Shown here piece by piece: positions 1-8,088 of a stretch of DNA of 64,000 nt; position 1 is the first letter of the stretch, and each line of letters opens with the position of its first letter. The notes below the pieces were generated by a model. The model had not been told where the DNA came from. It did no database searches and saw only the letters and a list, made by a program, of their open reading frames with translations. This stretch comes from Streptomyces sp. NBC_00620. Lineage in GTDB: Bacteria > Actinomycetota > Actinomycetes > Streptomycetales > Streptomycetaceae. The stretch lies in the NCBI RefSeq assembly GCF_026341825.1, contig NZ_JAPENY010000002.1, positions 1,583,001-1,647,000 on the forward strand, given 5' to 3'. Position numbers and translations under genes: made by a program.

Positions 1-110
1 ACGGGGATATCCCAACTCCTGTAGTTGTCGAGCAAGGTGCGCTTTGAGAGTTCCATCCGCTCGGCAATCGTCTCGAAACTCAGCAATACGTTTGAACCAC
101 CGCGAGGCAT
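1..110 (-). CDS. Helix-turn-helix DNA-binding protein, N-terminal part only (runs off the window)
   Basis: The leftward frame starting with ATG at 110 reads MPRGGSNVLLSFETIAERM and continues through ELSKRTLLDNYRSWDIP to the window edge. The pattern 'LLSFETIAERMELSKRTLL' is the usual helix-turn-helix of excisionase/AlpA/MerR-like small regulators. Third codon positions are about 70 percent GC, better than a competing frame that starts slightly upstream. A GTG two codons upstream is also in frame. The protein could be an excisionase or a plasmid regulator, but only about 36 residues are visible, so the role is open. Confidence 0.55.
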   Translation of the reverse strand, partial: MPRGGSNVLLSFETIAERMELSKRTLLDNYRSWDIP

Positions 111-831
111 AGTCACCCTTGTTCATTCGTAGGTGCCCCCGGCGGACCGATCCGGCCGGATGGAGCCGGTTCTGAACGGCCCGGCACCGACAAGTACGTG
201 GATCGGCGGAATCTGTTACACCCGGGAGAAGTTCAACGTGGCTGCCGCACGGTGAAGTTGCTCCGGGGTGTGGCGGAAGAGTTGGAGGGCGTCGGTCGGG
301 CCGGTAGCGGAGACCTCGGAGGCTGTCGGGTTCGACGGCGATTTTTGGCCAACTCTGGCTGGTGCGGCGCTCGATGAGGGGATCAGCGGCGGGCTGGCGG
401 TCCTCGTGCACGGGAATCGCCTAAGTGCTGTCCGCTACATGTGCGGCCGGCTGAACGGCGACTCGGGAGGCGTGGGCTGGGGCAGAGGCGCATGACCTGC
501 TGGTCCGCTCTTTCACCACGCGTACACAGGGTGCCGCGGTGACGGCCTTCGCGCACGACAATCAGGGCGGCGTCCACGTCGATCTTGGTGCGTCTCGCCG
601 CTGTGTCGATGGACAGCCACTTCTCGAACGGCCGGAGTGTCACTGTGCGGTTGGTGAGTGGCGGGTTGCTATTTTCGCTAACCCGTTCGACGTCTTACGT
701 TACTCACCGGTTATGCTGCCTCGGCGTCGCTCCGGAAGATGATCCTCCTCCTGTGGGGAGCAGTGGGGGACAGCCCGAGGGCGGCGCTGTAGCGGATCAG
801 TGCAGCACCGTCCTTGGGGGGACATCACGCC
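111..831. other. 720-bp region without a convincing gene
   Basis: This stretch separates the leftward HTH gene from the rightward sigma operon. Short open frames exist on both strands (for example 268-495 on the plus strand), but none has a recognisable product, a good ribosome site or consistent codon bias. An AT-richer patch at about 660-720 is the likeliest place for the promoter of the sigma operon, and it is flanked by GGTGAGT and its complement ACTCACC about 50 bp apart. That is suggestive of an operator but unproven. Confidence 0.3.
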
Positions 832-1500
832 GTGACTGACATTCTGGAATCGCTGGTCGTACGTGCCGCCGCAGGCGGGGCGGACGGGGCCGACGCCATC
901 GCGGCGTTATACGACGAGCTCAACGACACCGTGTACCGCTGGGTGCGTTTCTACATCCGCGACGGCCACGTTGCGGAGGACCTGAGCCAGGAGGTTTGGC
1001 TGAAGGTCGCCCAGAACGTCAGCAAGTACCGAGCAGGCACGAATCTGCTGGGCTGGCTGCGCACGATCACGAAGAACACCGCGCTCGACTACCTGCGCTC
1101 CGTGCAACGGCGCCCATCGGAAGCGCTATACGCCGATCACCTCGAACTCGACCGGCCGCGCTTCGACCAGAGCCCGGAAGAGTACGCCGAGAGGCGCGTA
1201 CTGGCGCAAGCTGTTGCATCCCGCCTGCAGAAACTGCGGCCCGAGCAGCGGCAGGTCCTCATCCTGCGGTTCTTCGACGGACTGAGCCCGGGTCATACTG
1301 CACAGATCATGGGGAAATCGGACGGCGCTGTCCGTACATTGACGGTACGGTCGCTGCGCAAGCTCGCCGAGGTCATGCCAGCCGGGGAGTCGTCTGCCCA
1401 GTTGGTCGAGGAGCTGCTGACGGCGGCGGTGGGCAGAAATAGAGTCGTTGGAACACGGGTTGAGAACCGAGAGGCGAGGGCGCATGTCGCGACGCGCTGA
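832..1500 (+). CDS. ECF-type RNA polymerase sigma factor
   Basis: This 222-residue protein has the two-domain layout of sigma-70 family ECF factors. Region 2 is at about residues 25-92 (AEDLSQEVWLKVAQN and GWLRTITKNTALDYLR). Region 4 is at about residues 130-182 (LRPEQRQVLILRFFDGLS, then a helix-turn-helix around GKSDGAVRTLTVRSLRKL). The GTG at 832 is preferred over an upstream TTG because GGGGGG lies about 11 nt before it. The gene overlaps the next one by 17 nt and heads a three-gene operon ending in a membrane protein, an arrangement often seen for a sigma factor and its controller. Its targets are unknown; the repeated leftward motif found in this window is one candidate. Confidence 0.88.
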   Translation: MTDILESLVVRAAAGGADGADAIAALYDELNDTVYRWVRFYIRDGHVAEDLSQEVWLKVAQNVSKYRAGTNLLGWLRTITKNTALDYLRSVQRRPSEALYADHLELDRPRFDQSPEEYAERRVLAQAVASRLQKLRPEQRQVLILRFFDGLSPGHTAQIMGKSDGAVRTLTVRSLRKLAEVMPAGESSAQLVEELLTAAVGRNRVVGTRVENREARAHVATR

Positions 1501-1870
1501 CCAGGGCGAGAGCTTGGAGCGGGCGCTCGACGGCGGGCCAGTACCTCACGATGAGGACACCCGCCAGATGCTGGCAGGCGCGGGCGCGCTGCAGCCAGGC
1601 CACCAACGCAGCCCTGCGCGGGTGCAAGCCACCAAGGACGCGATGCTCCGCGAGTACGCGCGCGCCCAGAACCCACCGGAGGCCCGCGAGGACGCCGGAT
1701 CAGGTGACGGCTTGGACGAGCCCGTGATCCATCGCGAGGAGGTCGAACTGCCGGACGGCGGTCAACTGTTCCTCGCGGACATCGAGGAAATCACGCCCGA
1801 GCGTGCCGAGACGACGGCTGCCCACATCGCCCGCATCCTGGAGAGCAAGGAAAGGGACCGGCAGAGGTGA
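1484..1870 (+). CDS. Small charged protein in the sigma-factor operon
   Basis: This 128-residue hydrophilic protein is not recognised. It starts at ATG 1484 with GAGGCGAGGG just upstream, so its start lies inside the 3' end of the sigma gene and translation is probably coupled. A disordered N-terminal half rich in Arg, Glu and Gln is followed by a short structured part around VELPDGGQLFLADIEEITPE and a C-terminal helix. There are no cysteines or His-Cys pairs as in zinc-binding anti-sigma factors. Its position between the sigma factor and a membrane protein suggests a linking or regulatory role. Confidence 0.7.
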   Translation: MSRRADQGESLERALDGGPVPHDEDTRQMLAGAGALQPGHQRSPARVQATKDAMLREYARAQNPPEAREDAGSGDGLDEPVIHREEVELPDGGQLFLADIEEITPERAETTAAHIARILESKERDRQR

Positions 1871-1910
1871 GCAGCGCAATGCCCGGCGGCCCCAACATCG
1901 AGGAACGGCC

Positions 1911-3440
1911 GTGACCGAGTCGCAGCCGCCCGTCCAGATCCACATCGTGCGCCCGGAGGACGAGGGCTATGGCGATCTCACCGACGTGGGCTTCGCCAAC
2001 ATCAGAGGCGAGCGCCACCTGTTCTTGAAGCCTCAGACCTTCGACTCGGCCGTAAGGCAGGTGAGTTCGACGATGCCGGGTCTCCCGCTGGAACACGTCG
2101 AGCGCCTGCTGCGCGAGTACTGCCCAGAGTTCAGAGACTTTGACGAGTTGCTGGGCCCGGTCGGCTCCCATCCGCTCCTGGACATCACTCCGGCGCGGGC
2201 CGAACCTGACCGGCTCGCGCGTCCGCGCGGTCGTGCGAAGCGGTGGGTGATCGCCACTGCGCTGGTGCCTGCGCTCGCAGGGAGTTGGGCGCTGGGCTAC
2301 GTCACCGGCAGCAGTCCGGTCGACACTGTGGCGAGTACCCCGGACGCGAGCCCCAACGACGCTGTGGGTGCGCAGGTCGCGACGAAGCCTTTCACCGGCC
2401 CGGAGTTCCTCGACTTCTCCACGGCCGGGCGGATCGACTGCAAGCCGATCGCCGACCTGGAGGCGGAGTGCACCGATGCGGACGGCAGGGTGATGTCGAG
2501 TACGGCGGCCGCCGGTCCGGACAGCACGATCTTCACGTTCTCGTACGGTTCCGAGCGCATCGGACTGAGGATCTTCGGTGACGCCGAGTACGCCGAGACA
2601 TGGGCCCGGCAGGACGGCACGACCGAGTTGTACCCCAACCTTGCCCGCTCGGGCCGGTATGTGCTGTGGGGCACGGACGAACAGCGGTTGTCGGCGTACG
2701 CGGATTTACTCCGTGCCCAGGGGCCCCGTCCGTCGTCGACCACGAGCACAGTGGGTGCCTCGACGCCGCTCCCGCCTCGTCTGGCCGCGCTTACGTTGGG
2801 CACGTTGGGGCTGAACGAACGTGACGTGGAGATCATCCTGCACTCGCCGCACAGCGCGCTTGTAGACGAGCCCGTTCTCCTGGCCGCGCAAGCAGTGCTC
2901 GGTGTCCGAAGAACCGTTCTGCGATTTACGGGTAGCGACGACATCGTGGCGATCGCCGCCGGTCTCGATCGGACACCTGTGGCGTCCCCGCCCGAGCACG
3001 CTACGGACATGGCTGTGGCGGTGCTCATCGTGGAGGAGAGCACTCGGTCCACACCGCCTGTGACCATCGATGGGACGCAGCCGACGACGTCGTCGGCTCC
3101 TGCGCCGGAGCCGGTCGGGGCGAGCCCCCAGGCCGAGGAGCCGATGCCGGTACCTGCCCCGGTTGAGTCAACAGCGCCGGAGCAGTCCACGCCTGCGCCT
3201 GTGGAGAACGAGGAGGAGCAGCCGGAGGAGGTGAGTCAGCCCCCTACGGAGGAGTCGTCGGTACCGTCGGATGCGCCGGAGCAGAGTGACGCTTCCCCCT
3301 CCGAGACCGAAGCCACTGTCGAGGAGACGCCGGCTTCGCCAGAACCGTCGGAAGAGGACTCGATGGCCAGCGAGCCGGCGGCGGCTGGTCAGGACGATGT
3401 CTTGGTCATCCATGACTCCGCGTGGACCGTTTCGTCCTGA
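1911..3440 (+). CDS. Single-pass membrane protein, possible controller of the sigma factor
   Basis: The 509-residue protein has a cytoplasmic N-terminal domain (about 1-110), one transmembrane segment at about 112-130 (WVIATALVPALAGSWALGY), an outer domain of about 230 residues, and a long Pro/Glu/Ser/Thr-rich tail from about residue 380. GTG 1911 is chosen because GAGGA lies about 8 nt upstream; the frame is open further upstream but without a ribosome site. The topology matches membrane anti-sigma factors, but no known anti-sigma motif is visible, so control of the sigma factor is inferred from operon position and topology only. The gene ends at a strong bidirectional terminator. Confidence 0.7.
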   Translation: MTESQPPVQIHIVRPEDEGYGDLTDVGFANIRGERHLFLKPQTFDSAVRQVSSTMPGLPLEHVERLLREYCPEFRDFDELLGPVGSHPLLDITPARAEPDRLARPRGRAKRWVIATALVPALAGSWALGYVTGSSPVDTVASTPDASPNDAVGAQVATKPFTGPEFLDFSTAGRIDCKPIADLEAECTDADGRVMSSTAAAGPDSTIFTFSYGSERIGLRIFGDAEYAETWARQDGTTELYPNLARSGRYVLWGTDEQRLSAYADLLRAQGPRPSSTTSTVGASTPLPPRLAALTLGTLGLNERDVEIILHSPHSALVDEPVLLAAQAVLGVRRTVLRFTGSDDIVAIAAGLDRTPVASPPEHATDMAVAVLIVEESTRSTPPVTIDGTQPTTSSAPAPEPVGASPQAEEPMPVPAPVESTAPEQSTPAPVENEEEQPEEVSQPPTEESSVPSDAPEQSDASPSETEATVEETPASPEPSEEDSMASEPAAAGQDDVLVIHDSAWTVSS

Positions 3441-3507
3441 CCTTGCCAGGTGTCGTCTCGGAACAGTCCGTCATGGGAGCGCTCTACCGCAGGTCAGTCG
3501 AGCAACG

Positions 3508-3539
3508 GGGGCCCCGGCTGCCAATGCGGCCGGGGCCCC
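3508..3539. terminator. Bidirectional hairpin terminator
   Basis: An 11-bp perfect GC stem, GGGGCCCCGGC paired with GCCGGGGCCCC and a 10-nt loop, lies between the convergent membrane-protein gene (+) and the single-strand-binding protein gene (-). There is no T tract, as is common in actinobacteria. Confidence 0.75.
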
Positions 3540-3561
3540 TACCCTGTGTGGGTCGGTCGGA

Positions 3562-3999
3562 TTAGAACGGCGGTTCTTCGGCCGCCCATTGGCCGTTGGC
3601 GATCGGCTGCCCGGCATCAGTGGGCGCACGCTGGCCGCCGTTCTTGGTGACCTTCGCTGTCGCGTTCTTCAGACTGACGCCTACGTCGTCCACGTCCAAC
3701 TCAAACACGGTGCGCTTGGCGCCCTCGCGGTCTTCGTACGACCGTTGTTTGAGGCGGCCTTGCACGATCACGCGCACGCCCCGGGTCAGGGTTTCGGCGA
3801 CGTTCTCTGCTGCTTGTCGCCACACAGCGCAGGTCAGGAACAGGCTCTCGCCGTCTCTCCACTCGTTCGTCTGGCGGTCGAGAGTCCTCGGAGTAGAGGC
3901 GATCCGGAACTTCGCGACCGGAGCACCGGACGGCGTGAAGCGAAGATCAGGGTCGTCGACGAGGTTGCCGACGATGGTGATGGTGGTCTCGCCCGCCAC
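3562..3999 (-). CDS. ssb: Single-stranded DNA-binding protein (SSB)
   Basis: This 145-residue protein has an OB fold at about residues 4-110 (TTITIVGNLVDDPDLRFT near the start, FLTCAVWRQAAENVAETL in the middle, GRLKQRSYEDREG later) and ends in the acidic tip EEPPF that contacts partner proteins. GTG 3999 is preferred to the upstream in-frame ATG because AAGGA lies about 9 nt before it. It is the last gene of a leftward run (ParB-like, small terminase-like, 205-aa protein, endolysin, SSB). SSB coats single-stranded DNA during replication and recombination; a phage or plasmid copy supports the replication block on the opposite strand. Confidence 0.92.
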   Translation of the reverse strand: MAGETTITIVGNLVDDPDLRFTPSGAPVAKFRIASTPRTLDRQTNEWRDGESLFLTCAVWRQAAENVAETLTRGVRVIVQGRLKQRSYEDREGAKRTVFELDVDDVGVSLKNATAKVTKNGGQRAPTDAGQPIANGQWAAEEPPF

Positions 4000-4056
4000 A
4001 GCGGGATCCTTCCGTGAGGGACCAGTCCAGGGCATCCGGGCCGGCCGGGAGCGGGG

Positions 4057-4977
4057 TCAGGAGAAGAGGATCTTCCAGGTCAGCGGTCCGGGCAGGCCGT
4101 CCGCGTCGCCCTTGAGCTGGGCGTGGGAGAGCTGGAACGCCCTTACGTTCAGACGGTCGGCTTCACTCCACTTCGGGCCGGGGCCTGAGGCATAGTGCTT
4201 GCCGTAGCCCTTCTTCACCAGTTGCTTGCCGAGGGTGGTTACGTGGGCGTTGTTCTTGCCCGGCCCGAAGTGCTTGGCACCGGGGAACGGCGGAGCGGGC
4301 TTGGGCGGGGACGTGCTGCCACCCGCCGAGGCGTCGGTGGCCGGCTTCATCGTCTTCGCGATGGCCTTCGCCTTGGCGATGATCTTCGAGAAGGCGATGT
4401 TTCCCGGATCCCCGTGCACGTTCTCCGGGACGTGCATGTGACCGAGGACGCCCTTGAAAGCGGTCCACTCCGCGAGGCTGAGGCGTGCCGACGTCGCGCC
4501 GTACGAGGACGGGTAGGTCGGCCACTCGGACGGGCCTGACAGAGGGATGCCGTTCTTGACGTTTTGCCAGGCCAGGAACTCGGCGAGGCCGTCGAGAGCC
4601 CAGTCCGGCGCCTCTGGCCAGTAGATGTAATGAACGCCCGCCTGCAGCTTGCCCCAGGTCTTCTTGCGCTTGGGGTCGCACGTGCCGATCAGTTCGACCT
4701 GCACGACGTCGTCGGTGTTGGTCTCGACGCCGCCGGTCTTGTTGACCAGGGCGCGCGCACTGCGGTTGAAGGCGTAGTGCTGGTACCAATCCAGCTTCTT
4801 CGTTGTGAAGTTGGGCTTGGCGGTGATGTTCGGCGCCGAAGCGCCCTTGGAGTAGTCGACGAGGGTGGTGCCCTCGGTCGTGTGCAGGCCGATCTTGTCC
4901 GGGGTGAACAAGTCGCCCTTGTAGGTGCTGGTGAAGTCGTAGGCGCGGCTGGCGCCCGGGTAGTACTCGGTGGTCAC
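4057..4977 (-). CDS. Endolysin: zinc amidase with a C-terminal peptidoglycan-binding domain
   Basis: The 306-residue protein has an N-terminal amidase domain of the PGRP/Amidase_2 type (about 5-205), with likely zinc ligands H32 in GLHTTEG, H180 in GHMHVPE and D190 in HGDPGN. A Pro-rich linker (about 212-235) leads to a peptidoglycan-binding domain (about 238-306) ending in GDADGLPGPLTWKILFS. It should cut the amide bond between MurNAc and L-Ala and release virions. There is no signal peptide, so a holin is needed for export. GTG 4977 is chosen because GGAGGAAA lies just upstream. A copy of the leftward intergenic motif sits 56 nt before the start, so the gene probably has its own late transcript. 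Confidence 0.88.
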   Translation of the reverse strand: MTTEYYPGASRAYDFTSTYKGDLFTPDKIGLHTTEGTTLVDYSKGASAPNITAKPNFTTKKLDWYQHYAFNRSARALVNKTGGVETNTDDVVQVELIGTCDPKRKKTWGKLQAGVHYIYWPEAPDWALDGLAEFLAWQNVKNGIPLSGPSEWPTYPSSYGATSARLSLAEWTAFKGVLGHMHVPENVHGDPGNIAFSKIIAKAKAIAKTMKPATDASAGGSTSPPKPAPPFPGAKHFGPGKNNAHVTTLGKQLVKKGYGKHYASGPGPKWSEADRLNVRAFQLSHAQLKGDADGLPGPLTWKILFS

Positions 4978-5032
4978 GGCGTTTCCTCCGGTGCTGGTGA
5001 GCAGTGAGGGGGCACCGTGCAGGGCCGCGGTG

Positions 5033-5043
5033 GTTAATGTCGC
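5033..5043 (-). promoter_or_regulatory. Leftward intergenic motif, copy 1 (endolysin)
   Basis: The transcribed strand reads GCGACATTAAC. It lies between the stop codon at 5055 and the endolysin start, 56 nt before the GTG. It is one of 16 similar copies. Confidence 0.6.
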
Positions 5044-5054
5044 GTGGTGACCGA

Positions 5055-5672
5055 TCAGGGCTGGCTGGGCGTCTCGGTGCGCGCCCACCTTCCGTTCCAA
5101 GGGAGTTCGCAACTCAGGCGCCACGGCTTGTGATCGGATGCTTCGCAAGTGGCCCACACTCGCATGGGGGCGTTGCGGTACTGCTCACGCCACCGCGTCT
5201 CGCCCGAGGCGCCGTCGAACCAGGTAGGTCTTAGGGTGGGGTCGATCGCCACCCGGTGCAGATCGTCCGGTTCGAGTGTGAACGGTTTGACGGCCCGCCC
5301 TAGATCGTCTGCGTGGTCGATACCGGGGCGGAATCGGTAGGGGCCCCAGACGACTTCGGCGCGCATCTGGGCCGTGACGCTGCCTGCTAGTTCCGGATCT
5401 TGGGAGCGGTCGCGGTCGTCCCGCACGCGAAGGCTCACCTGGATTCGCCCGAGCGCTGCGGGCCTGACGAACCGGATGTAGAGGAAGTGGTTGTTCGGAT
5501 CGATCTTGAGCTTAAGTTGGGGACTCAGCTCTCGGTGCCACCGGTCACGTTCGATCTGCGCGACTGATCCGGCAGTCTTGTTGGCCTCCCGCGACGCCTG
5601 CCAAGCCGCGACGGCCGCTCCGCCGCTGAGAGCCGCCGAGAGGGCGGCGATAGAGGTGTCTGCAATACCCAT
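5055..5672 (-). CDS. Unrecognised 205-aa protein with a hydrophobic N-terminus
   Basis: The protein starts MGIADTSIAALSAALSGG, giving one short hydrophobic helix over about residues 3-25 that could anchor it in the membrane. It continues with a soluble, charged domain containing several beta-like stretches (LKLKIDPNNHFLYIRFV, RIQVSLRVRDD). No family is recognised. It lies between the small-terminase-like gene and the endolysin in one leftward run, with only 29 nt separating it from the upstream gene. The similarity of its layout to many 'membrane-anchored hypothetical' genes in actinomycetes gives no function. Confidence 0.65.
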   Translation of the reverse strand: MGIADTSIAALSAALSGGAAVAAWQASREANKTAGSVAQIERDRWHRELSPQLKLKIDPNNHFLYIRFVRPAALGRIQVSLRVRDDRDRSQDPELAGSVTAQMRAEVVWGPYRFRPGIDHADDLGRAVKPFTLEPDDLHRVAIDPTLRPTWFDGASGETRWREQYRNAPMRVWATCEASDHKPWRLSCELPWNGRWARTETPSQP

Positions 5673-5701
5673 GCCGGACTGTAACCCGCCTACATCAGGC
5701 G

Positions 5702-6340
5702 TCAGTCCAGTATCTCGGCGTCCACTACACCGGCTTCTTCCAGTTCGGGAGGGTACTCGACGGAGAAAAGGGTCTTGTCGAGTCGCTCGGCGAGCGCGGC
5801 CAGGTCGACGGCCTGGTCTTCCTGGCCAGCCGGCGCACCGAGGTCCGTGATCTCGACCGCTATCACTGCGTCCTTGCCGTAGTGCTCGCGGTGCTGCCGC
5901 TCGAGGTACCAGGCGTCGGCGCGCCAGTCCGGCGACGTGCGGTCCTCGACGGTTTCCTCGACGATCTCGCCGGTGACCGAGTCGCGGAACCTGCGTGTGG
6001 TGACCTTGGTGACGATCCCGCCGTCCGCGACGCGCCGGATGTTCGCCATGGCGCGCGCGGCTGCGGTGGCACGCGCGGTGCGGACCTTCGCGTACAGCGC
6101 CGCGTACTCCTCCTCGTCCGGCCGTGGCGGCTCGCCTGACTCGCGTGATTCGGCCTCCTCTCGGCCGCGGGCCATCCACGCGAGGAAGCTCGAGCGGGAC
6201 ACCCCGGCCATTTCCGCGGCCAGTTCGACGGCGACGCCGGTGCGGGAGGCTGCGACGAGGCGCGCCTCGACCTCCTCGGAGAGTAGGCGCGGGCGGCCAC
6301 TGCGGCTCTCGGGCCGGCGTGTCTTACGGCGGGTGGACAT
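5702..6340 (-). CDS. Small terminase subunit-like helix-turn-helix protein
   Basis: This 212-residue protein has an N-terminal helix-turn-helix at about residues 20-60 (LAAEMAGVSRSSFLAWMARG) of the kind shared by phage small terminases and transposase-associated HTH proteins. Helical, charged central and C-terminal regions follow. Small terminases recognise the packaging site and recruit the large subunit, which is not found in this window. ATG 6340 has GAGG seven bases upstream. The ParB-like gene precedes it by 20 nt. It could instead be a non-packaging DNA-binding protein, since no large terminase is adjacent. Confidence 0.62.
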   Translation of the reverse strand: MSTRRKTRRPESRSGRPRLLSEEVEARLVAASRTGVAVELAAEMAGVSRSSFLAWMARGREEAESRESGEPPRPDEEEYAALYAKVRTARATAAARAMANIRRVADGGIVTKVTTRRFRDSVTGEIVEETVEDRTSPDWRADAWYLERQHREHYGKDAVIAVEITDLGAPAGQEDQAVDLAALAERLDKTLFSVEYPPELEEAGVVDAEILD

Positions 6341-6360
6341 GGGCGGACCTCAGCGCAGAG

Positions 6361-6993
6361 TCAGCGGCCGGTAGTGAACATGTGCCCGCAGGCCGGGCAG
6401 GTCGAATGCGGGGCGCGGCCGTCGTCATCGGGGTTGAGTCCATCTCCGTGGCCGTCGGCGGGGAGGTGAAGGCGGGGCGGCTCGCCTTCGCGTCCGCCTC
6501 CGGGCAGGGTCTCGGGGTCGATCTGGCCGAACAGCTTGTCCATCTCGTCGGCGGAGATGGCGAGGGAGTCGAACAGTTCCGTTGCGTTCGTGGCCAGGTC
6601 CTCGAGGACAGCGGTGAACTCGCGGGGGTCCCAGCCGCCTTCACCTGGGAGTCGGTTGAGCTTGATGGCCAGGGCCTCGGCTTCGGCGTCGGACTTGGAG
6701 GACCAGCCGCGCAGGACCGGGACGAGCCAGCCGCCGTCCTCATCGAGGACCACGCCGCCCGGGACGGACATTCCGCGGGCCTGCATCTCGATCAGCGCCT
6801 CGCGGCGGCCGTGGCCGTGCAGGATGCACTGAGTGCGCTCGTCGGCGACCGGGACCTCGACCAGGCTGTGCATGCGGATCGAGCCGATGAGGAGCTCGAG
6901 TTCGTGCCGTTTGGGGTTGCGGGGCGCCGGCGTCAGGTCGGTGAGCGGCACGTATGTGAGGTAGCGCGGCGCGGAGATCGTCTCGGTGGTCAC
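6361..6993 (-). CDS. ParB/Srx-fold protein with a C-terminal zinc-type CPxC motif
   Basis: The 210-residue protein opens with the ParB N-terminal (ParB/sulfiredoxin) fold: YVPLTDLTPAPRNPKRHE, then SIRMHSLVEVPVADERT and the nucleotide-contacting motif GHGRREALIEM. The C-terminus carries CPACGHMF, probably part of a metal knuckle. In phages such single-domain ParB-like proteins often sit beside terminase or DNA-modification genes rather than act in partition; here the neighbour is the small-terminase-like gene. No ParA is present nearby, which argues against a simple partition operon. The start is GTG 6993. The 430-bp divergent region upstream contains the leftward motif and an 18-bp perfect palindrome. 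Confidence 0.78.
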   Translation of the reverse strand: MTTETISAPRYLTYVPLTDLTPAPRNPKRHELELLIGSIRMHSLVEVPVADERTQCILHGHGRREALIEMQARGMSVPGGVVLDEDGGWLVPVLRGWSSKSDAEAEALAIKLNRLPGEGGWDPREFTAVLEDLATNATELFDSLAISADEMDKLFGQIDPETLPGGGREGEPPRLHLPADGHGDGLNPDDDGRAPHSTCPACGHMFTTGR

Positions 6994-7174
6994 GGCTGGT
7001 GCGGTCCTCTCGCATGTGTCGGTGTCGGTGACGGGCGAGGACTGCGAGCCCGCGGACTCCTACCGCGGCGCCCCGCCTCGCAAGCGGGACATGCCGTCAT
7101 GGCCGGTCCTCGCCCGCCGCCGAGCCGGTGCCGTCGTCAGTTCCGGATGGGGCGGCGCCGGGGCCCAACCGGCG

Positions 7175-7192
7175 TCCGGTGACGTCACCGGA
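7175..7192. promoter_or_regulatory. 18-bp perfect palindrome, candidate operator
   Basis: TCCGGTGACGTCACCGGA is fully self-complementary and lies about midway in the divergent region. It is the size expected for a dimeric repressor site. No direct evidence of the binding protein exists in the window. Confidence 0.5.
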
Positions 7193-7229
7193 AGTGGCAG
7201 AGCCAGTGAGGACCGTAGGAAGACACGTC

Positions 7230-7240
7230 TCTAACGTCGC
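7230..7240 (-). promoter_or_regulatory. Leftward intergenic motif, copy 2 (ParB-like gene run)
   Basis: The transcribed strand reads GCGACGTTAGA, oriented toward the ParB-like gene 237 nt downstream. It matches the 16-copy consensus except at its last two positions. Confidence 0.5.
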
Positions 7241-7425
7241 CTTCTCCAAACGATGTTCCCTTTGCTGTACTGTTCCGAACGGTTGGGAGAGCAACCCAGC
7301 CACCTGGGCCTAGGTGTAACAAAATTCGGCGGCTGTCGTACCTCCACGCGACGCCCCCCGAGACACCCCGCCCGGGAGAACCCAAACCCTGGGCTGTGGC
7401 GTCCGGGGAAGGAAGGACACCGCCC

Positions 7426-8028
7426 ATGTCGAATGACGCCGCTGACGGCACCCGGGGAGAGCAGCCGGCCGAGTTTCCCCTGACATCTCTCGGGCTGATC
7501 GGTGCGCTTGCCCGCGCCCTGGATGAGCACCAGACAAGCGTCATCACCCCGCAGAAGGATGCGCCAAAGGCGCCCCTGATCAAGGGGTTTGCCGAGAACC
7601 GGCAGTCCGACCTCGTCGTACAGGTCGCCGGTCAGGACGTGGGCAAGTACAAGGTGAACCTCACCCGCGACCGGTTCGTCGTCGACGACGAAGCGGCGTT
7701 CGACCAGTACGCGGAGGAGAAGGGCGAGATCGACGTCGTCATCGTCCGGAGAGAAGCCTGGGAGAAGACCGTTCTGGCTCACGCCGAGGTGGCCCCGGAG
7801 ACGGGCCTCATCTTTGACCCGCGGACGGGTGAGGCCATTCCGGGCGTCAAGTTCCTGCCGGGTGGCAAGCCCACCGGCACCGTCACTTGGACCTGGAAGA
7901 CCCGCAAGGGGCAGGCAAGCGGCAAGGCGGCGCTGCTGGCGGCATGGCGGCGCGGTGACCTCAACGACCTGCTGCGGGAGACGCCGGAGCTGATGGCCGG
8001 GTCCATGCCCGCTGCCGAGGACGCCTGA
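7426..8028 (+). CDS. Unrecognised 200-aa protein, first gene of the replication block
   Basis: ATG 7426 follows GGAAGGAC at good spacing, and an upstream in-frame start was rejected for lack of a ribosome site. The protein is soluble and acidic. It has a beta-rich central part (DLVVQVAGQDVGKYKVNLTR, then EIDVVIVRREAW) and an exposed WTWKTRKGQASGKAALLAAW segment near the C-terminus. No family is recognised. It is the first rightward gene after the divergent control region and is closed off by a hairpin terminator at 8040-8069, so it can be expressed apart from the replication genes downstream. Confidence 0.72.
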   Translation: MSNDAADGTRGEQPAEFPLTSLGLIGALARALDEHQTSVITPQKDAPKAPLIKGFAENRQSDLVVQVAGQDVGKYKVNLTRDRFVVDDEAAFDQYAEEKGEIDVVIVRREAWEKTVLAHAEVAPETGLIFDPRTGEAIPGVKFLPGGKPTGTVTWTWKTRKGQASGKAALLAAWRRGDLNDLLRETPELMAGSMPAAEDA

Positions 8029-8039
8029 CCCGACCGCCA

Positions 8040-8069
8040 CGGGCCCGGTTGCCGTACCGGCCGGGCCCG
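8040..8069 (+). terminator. Hairpin terminator after the 200-aa gene
   Basis: The arms CGGGCCCGG (8040-8048) and CCGGGCCCG (8061-8069) form a perfect 9-bp stem 11 nt after the stop codon. The next gene starts only 20 nt later, so the hairpin may act as an attenuator. Confidence 0.6.
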
Positions 8070-8088
8070 CTCCCAAGGGACTTCATCG

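Larger units (their letters stand above)
6994..7425. promoter_or_regulatory. Divergent control region between the ParB-like gene and the replication block
   Basis: No gene is supported in these 430 bp. The region separates leftward and rightward transcription, so promoters for both are expected here. It holds an 18-bp perfect palindrome (7175-7192), one copy of the leftward motif (7230-7240), an AT-richer patch around 7245-7275 (CCAAACGATGTTCCCTTTGC) and the sequence GGGAGAGCAACCC at 7285-7297. That last sequence recurs in front of the gene at 12174. Confidence 0.55.

Noticed and set aside
268..495. 75-codon plus-strand frame
   Set aside because: No family, no ribosome site and no neighbour support it; it is probably chance.
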